Of a stretch of 64,000 bases of DNA, positions 8,437 to 17,128 are shown piece by piece. Every line of letters begins with the position of its first letter. The stretch's first letter is position 1. Made by a program: the position numbers and the translations under genes. Origin of the DNA: Jatrophihabitans sp. GAS493 (GTDB lineage Bacteria > Actinomycetota > Actinomycetes > Mycobacteriales > Jatrophihabitantaceae); NCBI RefSeq assembly GCF_900230215.1, contig NZ_LT907982.1:992001-1056000 (forward strand), read 5' to 3'. The notes under the pieces are model-generated. The model ran no database searches. It worked only from the letters and a program-made list of their open reading frames with translations, and had not been told where the DNA came from.

Positions 8437-8904
8437 TTACCCGCGCGTCATCCGGACCTCCGCCAGGCCGGTGTCCTCGTCGATCTTGGCGGTACCGTCC
8501 GGTGCGAATCCCTGCTTTCGGTAGAAGGCGATCGCCCGCGGGTTCGCCTCGAAGACCCACAGGTGGGCCGCCCGCTCACCGATCACCGCCTGCAGCAAGG
8601 TTTCGGCCAGGCCCGTACCCCAGTGCGCGCGAGCCAGATACAGGGTGATGAGTTCCAGCCCGCCGTCCTTGCTGCCGGAACTCGCCACCGCGACGAGTTC
8701 GCCACCGGTCTCGGCCAGCATGATCAGCCGCTCGCCGGCCAGGATCCGCTGCGCCCAGCGTTGCCGGCGCACCTGCACCGTCGTGCGGTCCAGGTAATCG
8801 GCGGAGACGATGCCCGCATAGGCGTCGTTCCAGGCCGCCGTCTGGAAGGCGGCCACTGCGCCCGCGTCGTCGAGGCCGGGCGGGCGGAGCCGGTAGTCGC
8901 TCAT
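8437..8904 (-). CDS. GNAT-family N-acetyltransferase
   Basis: Predicted acetyl-CoA-dependent acetyltransferase of 155 residues. The N-terminus YRLRPPGLDDAGAVAAFQTAAWNDAY is typical for GNAT. The acetyl-CoA pyrophosphate loop is the region LARAHWGTGLAETLLQAV, and motif B is FEANPRAIAFYRKQGF. I used the ATG at 8904, because residues encoded further upstream in the same frame are arginine-rich and shadow the divergent gene. It is head-to-head with a membrane protein gene over about 58 bp. Acceptor substrate is unknown. Confidence 0.88.
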   Translation of the reverse strand: MSDYRLRPPGLDDAGAVAAFQTAAWNDAYAGIVSADYLDRTTVQVRRQRWAQRILAGERLIMLAETGGELVAVASSGSKDGGLELITLYLARAHWGTGLAETLLQAVIGERAAHLWVFEANPRAIAFYRKQGFAPDGTAKIDEDTGLAEVRMTRG

Positions 8905-8962
8905 TCGCTCATTCTCAAGCAGTCGCCCGATCTGCAGCTGGGCCGGGCCCGGCTGCGATGAT

Positions 8963-9655
8963 GTGCCGGTGCCGAACCCCACCGCCGATCGACGCGTCAA
9001 CTCGTATTGGCGCCCGCGTATGCCACCCCGGCAGGTGGCCGGCGCCGTTCCCCACGGCGCCACCAGACGCGGCGGGACGACCCGCGGCACGACCCGGGCC
9101 GGTGAGCATCCGGCCAAGCGCCAGCCCGCGATCCCGGAGGCCGCGTCGCGGGGGCTGAACTACAACAATCACCAGCGCCGGCTCGTCGGCAACCCGGCGA
9201 GCGCCATCTACGGGAGCATCATGTCGGCGTCGCTGCTGGTGGTGGCCAGTTCGCTGGAGAAGTCGCTGTGGGACGTCATCGTGCTGATCGTCTCCACGCT
9301 GATCGTCTTCTGGCTGGCCCACGCCTACACCGACGCCGTCGGCGACGGTGTCAGCTTCGTCGGCACCAGCAGCGTCCCGATCGGACGGGTCGTCCTGCAT
9401 CACCTGCGGGCCCAGTGGCCGATCGTGGAGAGTGCGTTCTTGCCGATCGCGACCCTGGTCGTCCTCACCCTCTTCGGGGTGAAGCTGGATACCGCCCTCA
9501 CCGTCGCGCTGATCGTCGACGTGGCCGAACTCTTCGGCTGGGGCGCGCTGGTGGCCCGGCGCATGCGAATGCCGATGCTGCGGGCCGTAATCTTCGTCCT
9601 CTTCACCGGAAGCCTGGGCCTGATCATGGTGCTGCTGAAGGTGCTCGTCCACTAG
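8963..9655 (+). CDS. predicted four-helix integral membrane protein
   Basis: Uncharacterised protein of about 230 residues. The first 75 residues are Pro/Arg/Thr-rich and probably cytoplasmic. About four hydrophobic segments follow: around SIMSASLLVVASSLEKSLW, IVLIVSTLIVFWLAHAY, AFLPIATLVVLTLFG to TVALIVDVAELFGW, and VIFVLFTGSLGLIMVLLKV. Polar residues such as LAHAYTDAV and VDVAELFGWGALVARR lie between or inside them. I do not recognise a named family. The start could be GTG 8963 or GTG 8969. It is divergent from the GNAT gene and 80 bp ahead of the esterase. Confidence 0.75.
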   Translation: MPVPNPTADRRVNSYWRPRMPPRQVAGAVPHGATRRGGTTRGTTRAGEHPAKRQPAIPEAASRGLNYNNHQRRLVGNPASAIYGSIMSASLLVVASSLEKSLWDVIVLIVSTLIVFWLAHAYTDAVGDGVSFVGTSSVPIGRVVLHHLRAQWPIVESAFLPIATLVVLTLFGVKLDTALTVALIVDVAELFGWGALVARRMRMPMLRAVIFVLFTGSLGLIMVLLKVLVH

Positions 9656-9735
9656 CTGCGGCCGTCCGGATGAACTTCGCCTGAGACACATCCCAGATCT
9701 GGCCTACCCGCTTCGAGAGTGCAATAGTCACCCCC

Positions 9736-11259
9736 GTGACCACCTCCCAAGCGACTACCCAGTCCGCCCAGTACGCAACTGTGTCCGTCGAGATCGAGCA
9801 GGGGACCCTGCGGGGCATCGTCATCGACGCCGTCAGCTCCTTCAAGGGCATTCCCTACGCCGCCCCGCCGTTCGGTGAACTGCGCTTCCAGGCACCGGCG
9901 GCACCCCCGCACTGGGTGGGCGAGCGCGACGCCAGCCAATACGGACCGACCGTGCCGAAACCGCCGTACCCCAAGCCGATCGATGAGATTCTCCCCGAGC
10001 CGAGCATCGACGGCGATGACGTGCTCAACCTCAACGTCTGGACGCCGGCCGGCGCGACCGGCGGCCTTCCGGTCTTCGTCTGGATCCACGGTGGCGCCTT
10101 CGTCAACGGAACCGGCGCGGTGAGCACCTATGACGGGTCGAACTTCGCCCGTGACGGCGTCGTCTGCGTGACGATCAACTATCGCCTCGGGGCCGACGGG
10201 TTCCTGCTGCTCGACGGGGCCCCGGCCAACCGTGGCCTGCTCGACCAGATCGCGGCGCTGCAGTGGGTCCAGCGCAACATCGCCGCCTTCGGCGGGGACC
10301 CGACCCGGGTGACGATCGGCGGTGAGTCGGCCGGCGCGATGAGCGTGACGACCCTGCTCGCGCTACCGGCGGCGCGTGGTCTCTTCCGGGCAGCGATCAC
10401 CGAGAGCGGCGCCGGCCATCACGCCCACTCGGCCGAGACGGCGGCCAAGGTCACCGCCGCACTGGCCCAGCGCCTGGGCGTGGAGGCGACCGTAGCGGGC
10501 TTCGGTGGCGTCCCCATACCGGAGCTCATGGACGCCCAGGCCGCGCTGTCTCGCGACATCGCCAAGATGCCCGACCCGACGAAGTGGGGCGAGGTCGCGG
10601 GCAACATGATGGCGTTCGAGCCGTGCATCGACGGCGAGTTGATCACCCGGTTGCCGATCCAGGCCCTGGCCGACGGTGCCTCAGCCGACGTGGCGCTGCT
10701 GACCGGAACCAATACCGACGAGCACACCCTCTTCCTCGTCCCGACCGGCATCGAGGACGCCGTCAACGACCAGGCGCTGCTCTACATCCTGGGCTCCCTC
10801 GGCGCCGACGCGACGAAGGCGGTGGCGGCCTACCGCGAGGGGCTGCCCGACGCCACCGACGGCCAGCTCTTCACGGCGGCCCTCACCGACTGGTTCTTCC
10901 GGGTCCCGGCGATTCGCCAGGCCGAGGCCCGAGCTGTTCACGGCGCCGACACGTACATGTACGAGTTCGCCTGGCGCTCGCCGCAGTACGGGGGGCGGCT
11001 GGGCGCTGCGCACGCGTTCGAGATCGGCTTCGCCTTCGACAACCTCGACGACGTGAACCTGCTCGCGGCCACCGGTCCGAACCCACCGCAGTCGGTCGCC
11101 GACACGATGCACGCCGCCTGGGTCTGCTTCGTCACGAGCGGTGCGCCGGGATGGCCGGTCTATGGCGAAGCCCGGACGGTGCGGGTCTTCGATACCGACA
11201 GCCGGGTCGTCACCGATCCGAGGGCTGCGCAGCGACAGATCTGGGACGGAATCCGCTGA
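9736..11259 (+). CDS. type B carboxylesterase
   Basis: Alpha/beta-hydrolase of 507 residues that cleaves carboxylic esters. The serine nucleophile is in GGESAGAMS and the oxyanion-hole motif is VWIHGGAFVNGTG. Glu and His of the triad are likely in GTNTDEHTLF and AAHAFEIGFAF. EDVLNLNVW-type and FKGIPYAAPP blocks are also present. There is no signal peptide, so it is probably cytoplasmic. The start is GTG at 9736 without a clear Shine-Dalgarno. A GMC oxidoreductase and an aldehyde dehydrogenase follow on the same strand, which suggests an ester to alcohol to aldehyde to acid route. The natural ester is unknown. Confidence 0.92.
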   Translation: MTTSQATTQSAQYATVSVEIEQGTLRGIVIDAVSSFKGIPYAAPPFGELRFQAPAAPPHWVGERDASQYGPTVPKPPYPKPIDEILPEPSIDGDDVLNLNVWTPAGATGGLPVFVWIHGGAFVNGTGAVSTYDGSNFARDGVVCVTINYRLGADGFLLLDGAPANRGLLDQIAALQWVQRNIAAFGGDPTRVTIGGESAGAMSVTTLLALPAARGLFRAAITESGAGHHAHSAETAAKVTAALAQRLGVEATVAGFGGVPIPELMDAQAALSRDIAKMPDPTKWGEVAGNMMAFEPCIDGELITRLPIQALADGASADVALLTGTNTDEHTLFLVPTGIEDAVNDQALLYILGSLGADATKAVAAYREGLPDATDGQLFTAALTDWFFRVPAIRQAEARAVHGADTYMYEFAWRSPQYGGRLGAAHAFEIGFAFDNLDDVNLLAATGPNPPQSVADTMHAAWVCFVTSGAPGWPVYGEARTVRVFDTDSRVVTDPRAAQRQIWDGIR

Positions 11260-11366
11260 AGCTGGCGCCCCGCCCGGGCTTTCCGCGGTGCCGTTGTACG
11301 TGACACGATGTCCAAGGTACGTTCGTTGCCAGTGTGAACGGCGTCACCGATTCTGAAGGAGCGCAG

Positions 11367-12983
11367 GTGTCTGACCGCGAAGAGTTCGACTACATCATCG
11401 TGGGAGCTGGCAGCGCCGGAGCAGTGCTCGCGGCACGTCTCTCGCAGAACCCGCAGGTGCGGGTGCTGCTGCTGGAAGCCGGCGGCGAGGACGATGCCGA
11501 CGAGATCAAGATGCCGGCCGCCTTCTCGGCCCTCTTCAAGACCAAGTGGGACTGGCAGTACTACACCGCCGAGCAGAAGCAGCTCAATGGTCGCCGCGCC
11601 TATTGGCCGCGGATGAAGGCGCTCGGCGGCTGCTCGTCGATGAACGCGATGATCTACATCCGGGGCAACCGGGCTGACTACGACGGCTGGCGCGACGCCC
11701 ACGGCGCGACCGGGTGGGGCTATGACGACGTGCTGCCGTACTTCATCAAGGCGGAGACGAACACTCGTCTGCACGACAGCTACCACGGCCAGGCCGGCCC
11801 ACTGCACGTCGAAGACCGGCGTTACACCAGCGAGTTGGGGACGGCCTGGGTCGAGTCGGCGGTGGCCGCCGGTCTCAAGCCGAACGACGACTTCAACGGC
11901 GCCGAGCAGGAGGGCGCCGGTCAGTATCAGGTCACCTGCAAGAAGGGCGTCCGCTGGTCGGTGGCCGACGCCTATCTGCGCCCGGCGCTCGAGCGGTCGA
12001 ACCTCACCGTGCAGACCGGAGCCCTCGTCCAGCGCGTGCTGCTGCAGGGCACCCGGGCGGTTGGAGTCAGCTACCGCCTGGGCGGGCACGTCTATGAAGC
12101 GATGGCCGAGCGGGAGGTCATCCTCTCCGGCGGTGCCGTCAACAGCCCACAGCTGCTGATGCTCTCGGGCATCGGCCCGGCCGGGCACCTGCGGGAGCAG
12201 GGGATCGACGTGGTGGCCGACCTTCCCGGTGTCGGGGAGAACCTGCACGACCACCCGGCGGTACCGATGATCTGGCGGACCAGGAACACCCGCGACATCG
12301 TCGAGCAGCTGACCCTGCGCTACGTCCTGCAGTGGAAGGCGACCGGCCGCGGCCCGCTGGCCTCCAACATCGGTGAGTCGGGTGCCTTCTTCCCGACCCG
12401 CGACGGCCTGGCGGCGCCGGACATGCAGATCCACCTGGCCCCGACCGCCTTCTACGACAACGGCATGCACGAGGCTTCGGTCCGGGCGGTGACGGTCGCT
12501 CCGACCCTGGTCAGCGTGGCCAGCCGCGGTCGACTGCGGCTGCGCTCGACCGACCCGAGCTGGCACCCCGAGATCGACGCGGCGTACTTCGACGACCAGA
12601 GCGATATGGACGCGATGGTGGCCGGCTGCCGCCGGGCCGCCGAGATCGCCAACTCCGGCGCCCTGGGCAAGCTCATCGCCGGCCCGTTCCTGCCCGGCGC
12701 GGCCAACCCGACCGACGCCGAGCTCGTCGAGCACATCCGGGCTCAGGCCCAGACGCTCTATCACCCGGTCGGCACCTGCGCGATGGGAACGAGCGAGCAG
12801 TCCGTCGTCGACGCGCAGCTGCGGGTGCGCGGCATCGACGGGCTACGCGTGGTGGACGCTTCGGTGATGCCGGTGGTGGTCCGCGGAAACACCAACGCGC
12901 CGACGATCATGATCGCCGAGAAGGCCGCCGATCTGCTGAAGGCCTCCGATGCCCCAGTGCTCGCGGCCGCCGATCATCTGTAG
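11367..12983 (+). CDS. GMC-family FAD-dependent alcohol dehydrogenase (BetA-like)
   Basis: Flavoprotein of 538 residues that oxidises an alcohol to an aldehyde; choline dehydrogenase and long-chain or polyethylene-glycol alcohol dehydrogenases belong to this family. The FAD-binding motif VGAGSAGAVLAARLS is at the N-terminus. GMC signature 1 (LGGCSSMNAMIYIRGNR) and signature 2 (GGAVNSPQLLMLSGIGP) are intact. The catalytic His and Asn are in YHPVGTCAMG and the VRGNTNAPTIMIAEKAAD block. The start GTG 11367 has GAAGGAG about 6 bases upstream; an earlier in-frame GTG at 11334 is less likely. The aldehyde dehydrogenase gene follows 50 bp later. A choline substrate is possible, but no betaine genes flank it. 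Confidence 0.9.
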   Translation: MSDREEFDYIIVGAGSAGAVLAARLSQNPQVRVLLLEAGGEDDADEIKMPAAFSALFKTKWDWQYYTAEQKQLNGRRAYWPRMKALGGCSSMNAMIYIRGNRADYDGWRDAHGATGWGYDDVLPYFIKAETNTRLHDSYHGQAGPLHVEDRRYTSELGTAWVESAVAAGLKPNDDFNGAEQEGAGQYQVTCKKGVRWSVADAYLRPALERSNLTVQTGALVQRVLLQGTRAVGVSYRLGGHVYEAMAEREVILSGGAVNSPQLLMLSGIGPAGHLREQGIDVVADLPGVGENLHDHPAVPMIWRTRNTRDIVEQLTLRYVLQWKATGRGPLASNIGESGAFFPTRDGLAAPDMQIHLAPTAFYDNGMHEASVRAVTVAPTLVSVASRGRLRLRSTDPSWHPEIDAAYFDDQSDMDAMVAGCRRAAEIANSGALGKLIAGPFLPGAANPTDAELVEHIRAQAQTLYHPVGTCAMGTSEQSVVDAQLRVRGIDGLRVVDASVMPVVVRGNTNAPTIMIAEKAADLLKASDAPVLAAADHL

Positions 12984-13033
12984 TTCCAGCTCCTGCTTCT
13001 GTTCCAGTTACTCCTAAGAAATAAGGACATTCG

Positions 13034-14524
13034 ATGACCGAGAAGTTCGAGTCGCTCAACCCGGCCACCGGCGATGTCGTCGGCACCTATCCGATTCACG
13101 ACGAGGCAGACGTCGCGGCCGCCGTGGCCCGGGCCCGCGAGGCCGCGGTCTGGTGGTCGACGCTCTCCTTCGCCGGACGCCGCGAGTACCTGGACAAGTG
13201 GAACGCGGTTATCACCCGCCGGGTCATGCAGCTGGCCAACGTCTCGCACGAAGAGACCGGTAAGCCGCATGGTGACGCCCAGCTGGAGATCATGATCGCG
13301 ATCGATCACATCGCCTGGGCCGGCTCGCATGCGGAGAAGGTGCTCGGCCCGAAGAAGGTCTCCTCCGGCCTGCTGATGGCCAACCAGGCCGCCACCGTGG
13401 AGTACCGCCCGCTCGGTGTCGTCGGTGTCATCGGGCCATGGAACTACCCGGTGCTGACGCCGATGGGCTCGATCGCCTATGCGCTGGCTGCCGGGAACGC
13501 AGTGGTCTTCAAGCCGAGTGAGTTCTCGCCGGGCGTCGGCACCTGGCTCGCCGACGCCTGGACCGAGATCGCGCCCGAGCACCCGGTGCTCCAGGTGATC
13601 ACCGGCCTCGGCGCCACCGGAGCGGCGCTCTGCAAGGCAGGGGTGAACAAGCTCGCCTTCACCGGATCGACGGCCACCGGCAAGAAGGTGATGGCCGCCT
13701 GCGCCGAGACGCTCACCCCGGTGGTGATCGAGGCCGGCGGCAAGGACTCGATCATCGTCGACTCCGATGCCGATGTGCCGGCGGCGGCCGACGCCGCGCT
13801 CTGGGGTGCCATGTCCAACGCCGGGCAGACCTGCATCGGAATGGAGCGGGCCTACGTGCATGAGCGCGTCTACGACCAGTTCATCCGCGAACTGAAGGCG
13901 AAAGCCAAGGCGGTCGAGCTAAGTGCTGAGCCGGGGGGGCTCGTCGGGCCGATCACCATGCCGTCGCAGTTGAAGGTGATCGCCAGCCACATTGCCGACG
14001 CCGCCGCTCGTGGTGGGACGTTCGTGCTGGGGGGCCCGAACTCGGTCGGCGATCGCTACGTGCAGCCGACGATCATCACCGACGTTCCCGAGGACTCGAT
14101 CGCGATCACCGAGGAGACCTTCGGCCCGACGCTGACCGTCAAGAAGGTGTCGTCGATGGACGAGGCGGTGGAGCTCACCAATGCGACCCGCTACGGGCTG
14201 GGCGCGTCGATCTTCGCCAAGGAGCGGGGGATGGAGCTGGCCCGCCGGGTGCGTTCGGGGATGGCGTCGGTGAACTCGGTGATGGCCTTCGCCGGCGTGC
14301 CGTCGCTGCCCTTCGGCGGGGTCGGCGACTCCGGCTTCGGACGCATCCACGGTGCCGACGGGCTGCGCGAATTCACCTACGCCAAGGCGATCACCCGGCA
14401 GCGCATGAAGCCGCTGCTGGCCGCGATGACCTTCGAGCGGACCGCGAAGACGGAGAAGGCGGCGGCACAGCTGATGACGGTCCTACGCGGACGCGCCACC
14501 ACGATGCCCAAGTTCAAGAAGTAA
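13034..14524 (+). CDS. NAD(P)-dependent aldehyde dehydrogenase
   Basis: Classical ALDH of 496 residues that oxidises an aldehyde to the acid. Motifs are IGPWNYPVLTPMG, FKPSEFSPG, FTGSTATGKKV, the general-base Glu in VIEAGGKD and the nucleophilic Cys in NAGQTCIG. PFGGVGDSGFGRIHG closes the domain. The last 40 residues form a positively charged tail that could be a membrane-proximal helix, as in coniferyl- and fatty-aldehyde dehydrogenases. It probably consumes the product of the adjacent GMC alcohol dehydrogenase. A strong hairpin follows 26 bp after the stop. Confidence 0.92.
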   Translation: MTEKFESLNPATGDVVGTYPIHDEADVAAAVARAREAAVWWSTLSFAGRREYLDKWNAVITRRVMQLANVSHEETGKPHGDAQLEIMIAIDHIAWAGSHAEKVLGPKKVSSGLLMANQAATVEYRPLGVVGVIGPWNYPVLTPMGSIAYALAAGNAVVFKPSEFSPGVGTWLADAWTEIAPEHPVLQVITGLGATGAALCKAGVNKLAFTGSTATGKKVMAACAETLTPVVIEAGGKDSIIVDSDADVPAAADAALWGAMSNAGQTCIGMERAYVHERVYDQFIRELKAKAKAVELSAEPGGLVGPITMPSQLKVIASHIADAAARGGTFVLGGPNSVGDRYVQPTIITDVPEDSIAITEETFGPTLTVKKVSSMDEAVELTNATRYGLGASIFAKERGMELARRVRSGMASVNSVMAFAGVPSLPFGGVGDSGFGRIHGADGLREFTYAKAITRQRMKPLLAAMTFERTAKTEKAAAQLMTVLRGRATTMPKFKK

Positions 14525-14550
14525 CCCGCGCTGGTCGCCCGGGGCCACGG

Positions 14551-14598
14551 GAATCTCCTGCACTATGCGCACCCAGGTACGCAGAGTGCAGGAGATTC
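14551..14598. terminator. 14-bp hairpin between convergent genes
   Basis: Perfect arms GAATCTCCTGCACT (14551-14564) and AGTGCAGGAGATTC (14585-14598). An inner TGCG/CGCA pair can extend the stem. It lies between the ALDH stop (14524) and the GH13 stop (14612), so it can serve both strands. At 48 bp, with long outer arms and an inner small palindrome, its layout resembles the 49-bp element, but the sequence differs. Confidence 0.75.
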
Positions 14599-14611
14599 GC
14601 CGTCGGAGGGG

Positions 14612-16567
14612 TCAGGCCGATGTGATCCACCGGGTGACGTAGGGGCCGAGCCAGATGTTGCCGTCGGGCTCGGCGACCAGCAGCGCCCCGCTCAGCTCGT
14701 CCTTCGGGTTGTGCAGCCCCAGGTTCGTCAGCACCTGCATCGGGAAGGCGCGCCAGGTCTCGGTGACGTTGTAGAGCCCGAGCATCGGCCCGATCGGGTG
14801 GCGGTGCAGCACCGGCAGCACACCCGGGTCGGACACCTCCAGCACCTCGGCCGGCACCGACGCGCTCAGATAGGGCAGCCGTCCGCGTACCTCGCCCAGC
14901 CGGACCAGCCCGGCGAAGACCCGCCCTTGGATGCTGGCCGGATCGTGGCGCAGCGAGGCGACGTCCCACGGCATCTTCGGGCGGTGCACCCAACGGTTGT
15001 CATTCTTGTGGGCCGGGTCCTCGGCCCAGTGCGAGTCGTTCGGCAGGGCCAGCTCGTCGCCCATCCAGAGCACCGGGACCCCGCCCCAGCCGTACGCGAT
15101 CGCGTGGGCGACCAGGATGCGTCCGACCAGCAGGTCGACGGCCTGCTGATGGTTCACCGCGTCGTGCGGCGGTAGGGCGTCGATGCCGGCCAGGCTGGCC
15201 AGACTGCCGCTGATGCGCCGATCCCCGGTGGCCGGGTTGTATTGGAAGACCAGGCCCCGTCCCGGGGATCCCTGGTACTTTCCGCTGTAATAGTCGGCTA
15301 GAAACGCCCGATGGCCCGGTCCGCTGGCGCCGGCCGCGTCGGCATCGCGGTCGCTGATCGCCCAGCCGATGTCGTCGTGGCAGCGAACGTAGGTGATCCA
15401 GGCGGTGCCGGCCGGTATCGGTGGCAGCGCTCGTAAGGCACCGGCGGCCATCCGCACATCACGGGAGGCGAGCATTGACCAGATGTGCACCATCAGGCTG
15501 TTGTGGTAGGCCAGCTCACTGACCTTGCCGTAGTGGGTTCCCTGCCCGAGGTACTGGACGAGCTCGGTCGGGTCGACGATCGCCTCGGCCTTGAAGGCGA
15601 GCGCCGGGGCGGCGATCCGGGCCACCGCTCGCAGCGCCTGCGTGATCGAGTGCACCTCGGGTTGATTCTGCGAGTCGGTGCCTCTGCGCTTGTAAAGAAA
15701 GGCGATTGCGTCCAGCCGGAGCACCTCGACGCCCTGGTTGGCCAGGAAGAGAATGATGTCGGCGTAGGCGTAGAAGACGTCCGGGTTGGTCCAGTTGACG
15801 TCCCACTGCCAGGAATTGAACGTGGTCCAGACCCAGGCGTTCATCTCCGAGTCCCAGGTGAAGTTGCCGGGAGCGAAGTCCGGGAAGACCTCGGGGAGGG
15901 TGCGCTCGTAGGCGTCGGGGGTACGCCGATCGTCGAAGGCGTAGAAGAAAGCGCGGTACTTCGGGTCGCCGGCCCGGGCCGCCTCGGCCCACGGATGCTC
16001 GCGGGCCACGTGGTTGAGGACGAGGTCCAGCACCAGGCTGATCCCCTCGGAGCGCAGTTTCGTCGCCAATTCGCGCAGGTCGTCCATCGTGCCGAGGTCG
16101 GGGCGGACGGTGCGGTAGTCGGCCACCGCGTACCCGCCGTCGTTGTCCCCATCGCGCGGACGCAGCAGTGGCAGCAGATGCAGATAGGTGACGCCGAGTT
16201 CCTTCAGGTACTCGACCTGTTTTCCGACGCCCTCCAGGTCGTCGGCGAACCGGTCGGTGTAGGTGGCGTACCCGAGCATGCGGGGAGCCTGCAGCCACTC
16301 CGGATCGAGTGTCCGCTGCATGTCCAGACGGTGAAGTTCGGCCTCGCGGTCCCGGTAGGCGTTGGCGGCCAGTTGCACCAGACGAACCGCCAGCGCATCG
16401 GCGCCCTCGCCGTAGACCGCGACCAGACCCTCGTAGAGATCGCGCCACCAGCGGTCCAGACGCAGTGCGAACAGCTCGCGCTTGTACTTGGAGACCCCGG
16501 CCAATTCAGCGGTGGCAATGGAGTGGATCGAACTCGACGCGATGACCATGGCGCCATTGTTACTCAC
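14612..16567 (-). CDS. GH13 amylosucrase-type glucosyltransferase
   Basis: Alpha-glucan-active enzyme of up to 651 residues, most like amylosucrases (GH13_4), which transfer glucose from sucrose to growing alpha-glucan. The helical N-terminal domain occurs at residues 1-95. Catalytic regions are DLVLNHV (region I), VLRLDAIAFLYK with the nucleophile Asp (II), FKAEAIV with the acid/base Glu (III) and VRCHDDIGW (IV). A C-terminal beta domain ends the protein. Start choice is weak: GTG 16567 or ATG 16549, neither with a good Shine-Dalgarno. It could instead be a sucrose hydrolase, since these differ by few residues. It is cytoplasmic, with no signal peptide. Confidence 0.88.
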   Translation of the reverse strand: MSNNGAMVIASSSIHSIATAELAGVSKYKRELFALRLDRWWRDLYEGLVAVYGEGADALAVRLVQLAANAYRDREAELHRLDMQRTLDPEWLQAPRMLGYATYTDRFADDLEGVGKQVEYLKELGVTYLHLLPLLRPRDGDNDGGYAVADYRTVRPDLGTMDDLRELATKLRSEGISLVLDLVLNHVAREHPWAEAARAGDPKYRAFFYAFDDRRTPDAYERTLPEVFPDFAPGNFTWDSEMNAWVWTTFNSWQWDVNWTNPDVFYAYADIILFLANQGVEVLRLDAIAFLYKRRGTDSQNQPEVHSITQALRAVARIAAPALAFKAEAIVDPTELVQYLGQGTHYGKVSELAYHNSLMVHIWSMLASRDVRMAAGALRALPPIPAGTAWITYVRCHDDIGWAISDRDADAAGASGPGHRAFLADYYSGKYQGSPGRGLVFQYNPATGDRRISGSLASLAGIDALPPHDAVNHQQAVDLLVGRILVAHAIAYGWGGVPVLWMGDELALPNDSHWAEDPAHKNDNRWVHRPKMPWDVASLRHDPASIQGRVFAGLVRLGEVRGRLPYLSASVPAEVLEVSDPGVLPVLHRHPIGPMLGLYNVTETWRAFPMQVLTNLGLHNPKDELSGALLVAEPDGNIWLGPYVTRWITSA

Positions 16568-16602
16568 CAGTCAAGTTGGGGGAACAGGGGTTGAAATAGG
16601 GC

Positions 16603-16630
16603 GAGCCACCGCCCGACGGGACGGTGGCTC
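16603..16630. terminator. 9-bp hairpin downstream of DUF6131 gene
   Basis: Arms GAGCCACCG (16603-16611) and CGGTGGCTC (16622-16630) with a 10-base loop. Read on the minus strand the stem is followed by GCCCTATTTC, a modest U-rich tail. It lies 66 bp after the DUF6131 stop and before the amylosucrase start, so it probably ends the small gene's transcript. Confidence 0.65.
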
Positions 16631-16655
16631 ACGCTATTAGCACTTGCTAACTACT

Positions 16656-16675
16656 GCGTAGCGGTATGGCTACGC
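16656..16675. repeat. short inverted repeat GCGTAGC/GCTACGC
   Basis: Perfect 7-bp arms (16656-16662, 16669-16675) around a 6-base loop, 21 bp past the stop of the DUF6131 gene. It may be part of that gene's 3' untranslated structure; function is not evident. Confidence 0.5.
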
Positions 16676-16695
16676 GAAGTGGTTGTGCGATGTGT

Positions 16696-16851
16696 TTAGT
16701 ACCAGTGCCGACGGCCACCAACCTCGTGGCCGGCACCGCCGACGATGGCCAGAACTGCGCCGACTACGACCGCGATGATTCCTAGCGTCCAGATGATCGA
16801 GACGTGGGCCAGGAAGCCGATGACGAGCAGAACGATACCGAGCGCAATCAT
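16696..16851 (-). CDS. DUF6131-type hydrophobic mini-protein
   Basis: A 51-residue membrane protein starting MIALGIVLLVIG, with two hydrophobic helices and the characteristic tail GGRRHWY. Many actinomycetes encode such proteins, often in stress-responsive settings, and their function is unknown. A good Shine-Dalgarno (AGGGG, 8 bases away) fixes the ATG at 16851, whereas a longer open frame upstream is non-coding. GTTT at 16920-16917, then 16 bases, then GGGCAG at 16900-16895 weakly resembles a SigB/SigF-type stress promoter (consensus GTTT-N15-17-GGGTAT). It stands alone between two hairpins and the divergent poxB gene. Confidence 0.82.
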   Translation of the reverse strand: MIALGIVLLVIGFLAHVSIIWTLGIIAVVVGAVLAIVGGAGHEVGGRRHWY

Positions 16852-16894
16852 GTCGTTACCCCTATGTTTGTGGTGACTGCTTTCGAAAGACGTT

Positions 16895-16920
16895 CTGCCC
16901 ATCGCCGATAATTCCCAAAC
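16895..16920 (-). promoter_or_regulatory. weak SigB/SigF-like promoter candidate
   Basis: GTTT (minus strand, 16920-16917), 16-base spacer, GGGCAG (16900-16895). The -10 matches the GGGTAT stress consensus at 4 of 6 positions. It lies 44 bp upstream of the DUF6131 ATG. Low-confidence reading by eye. Confidence 0.3.
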
Positions 16921-17128
16921 ATCGCCCAGCCCCGGGAATCGCCCAGCAGCCTGGTAATTCGTCGCGGAATCCACTTTCGGTTTCATACCAGCTGAGCCGT
17001 CGATGGCTCTGCCGCTGATTGCTATCCCAGGCAGATGGGTAAACAAATACGGATGAAGCCCGCTCCGGTCGAGCTCATGCAACCGGAAGTCGAGTTCGAC
17101 AAGAGGAGAACCAAAGAGAGGAGACGCG

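Noticed and set aside
12984-13015. Tandem repeat of the GMC gene end counted with the all-frame stop repeats
   Set aside because: TTCCAG recurs after 18 bp, a multiple of three, and the second unit has no TAG; it does not show the all-frame property.
14612-16567. Trehalose synthase or maltosyltransferase for the GH13 gene
   Set aside because: The helical N-terminal domain and order of regions fit amylosucrase, and no trehalose genes are adjacent.
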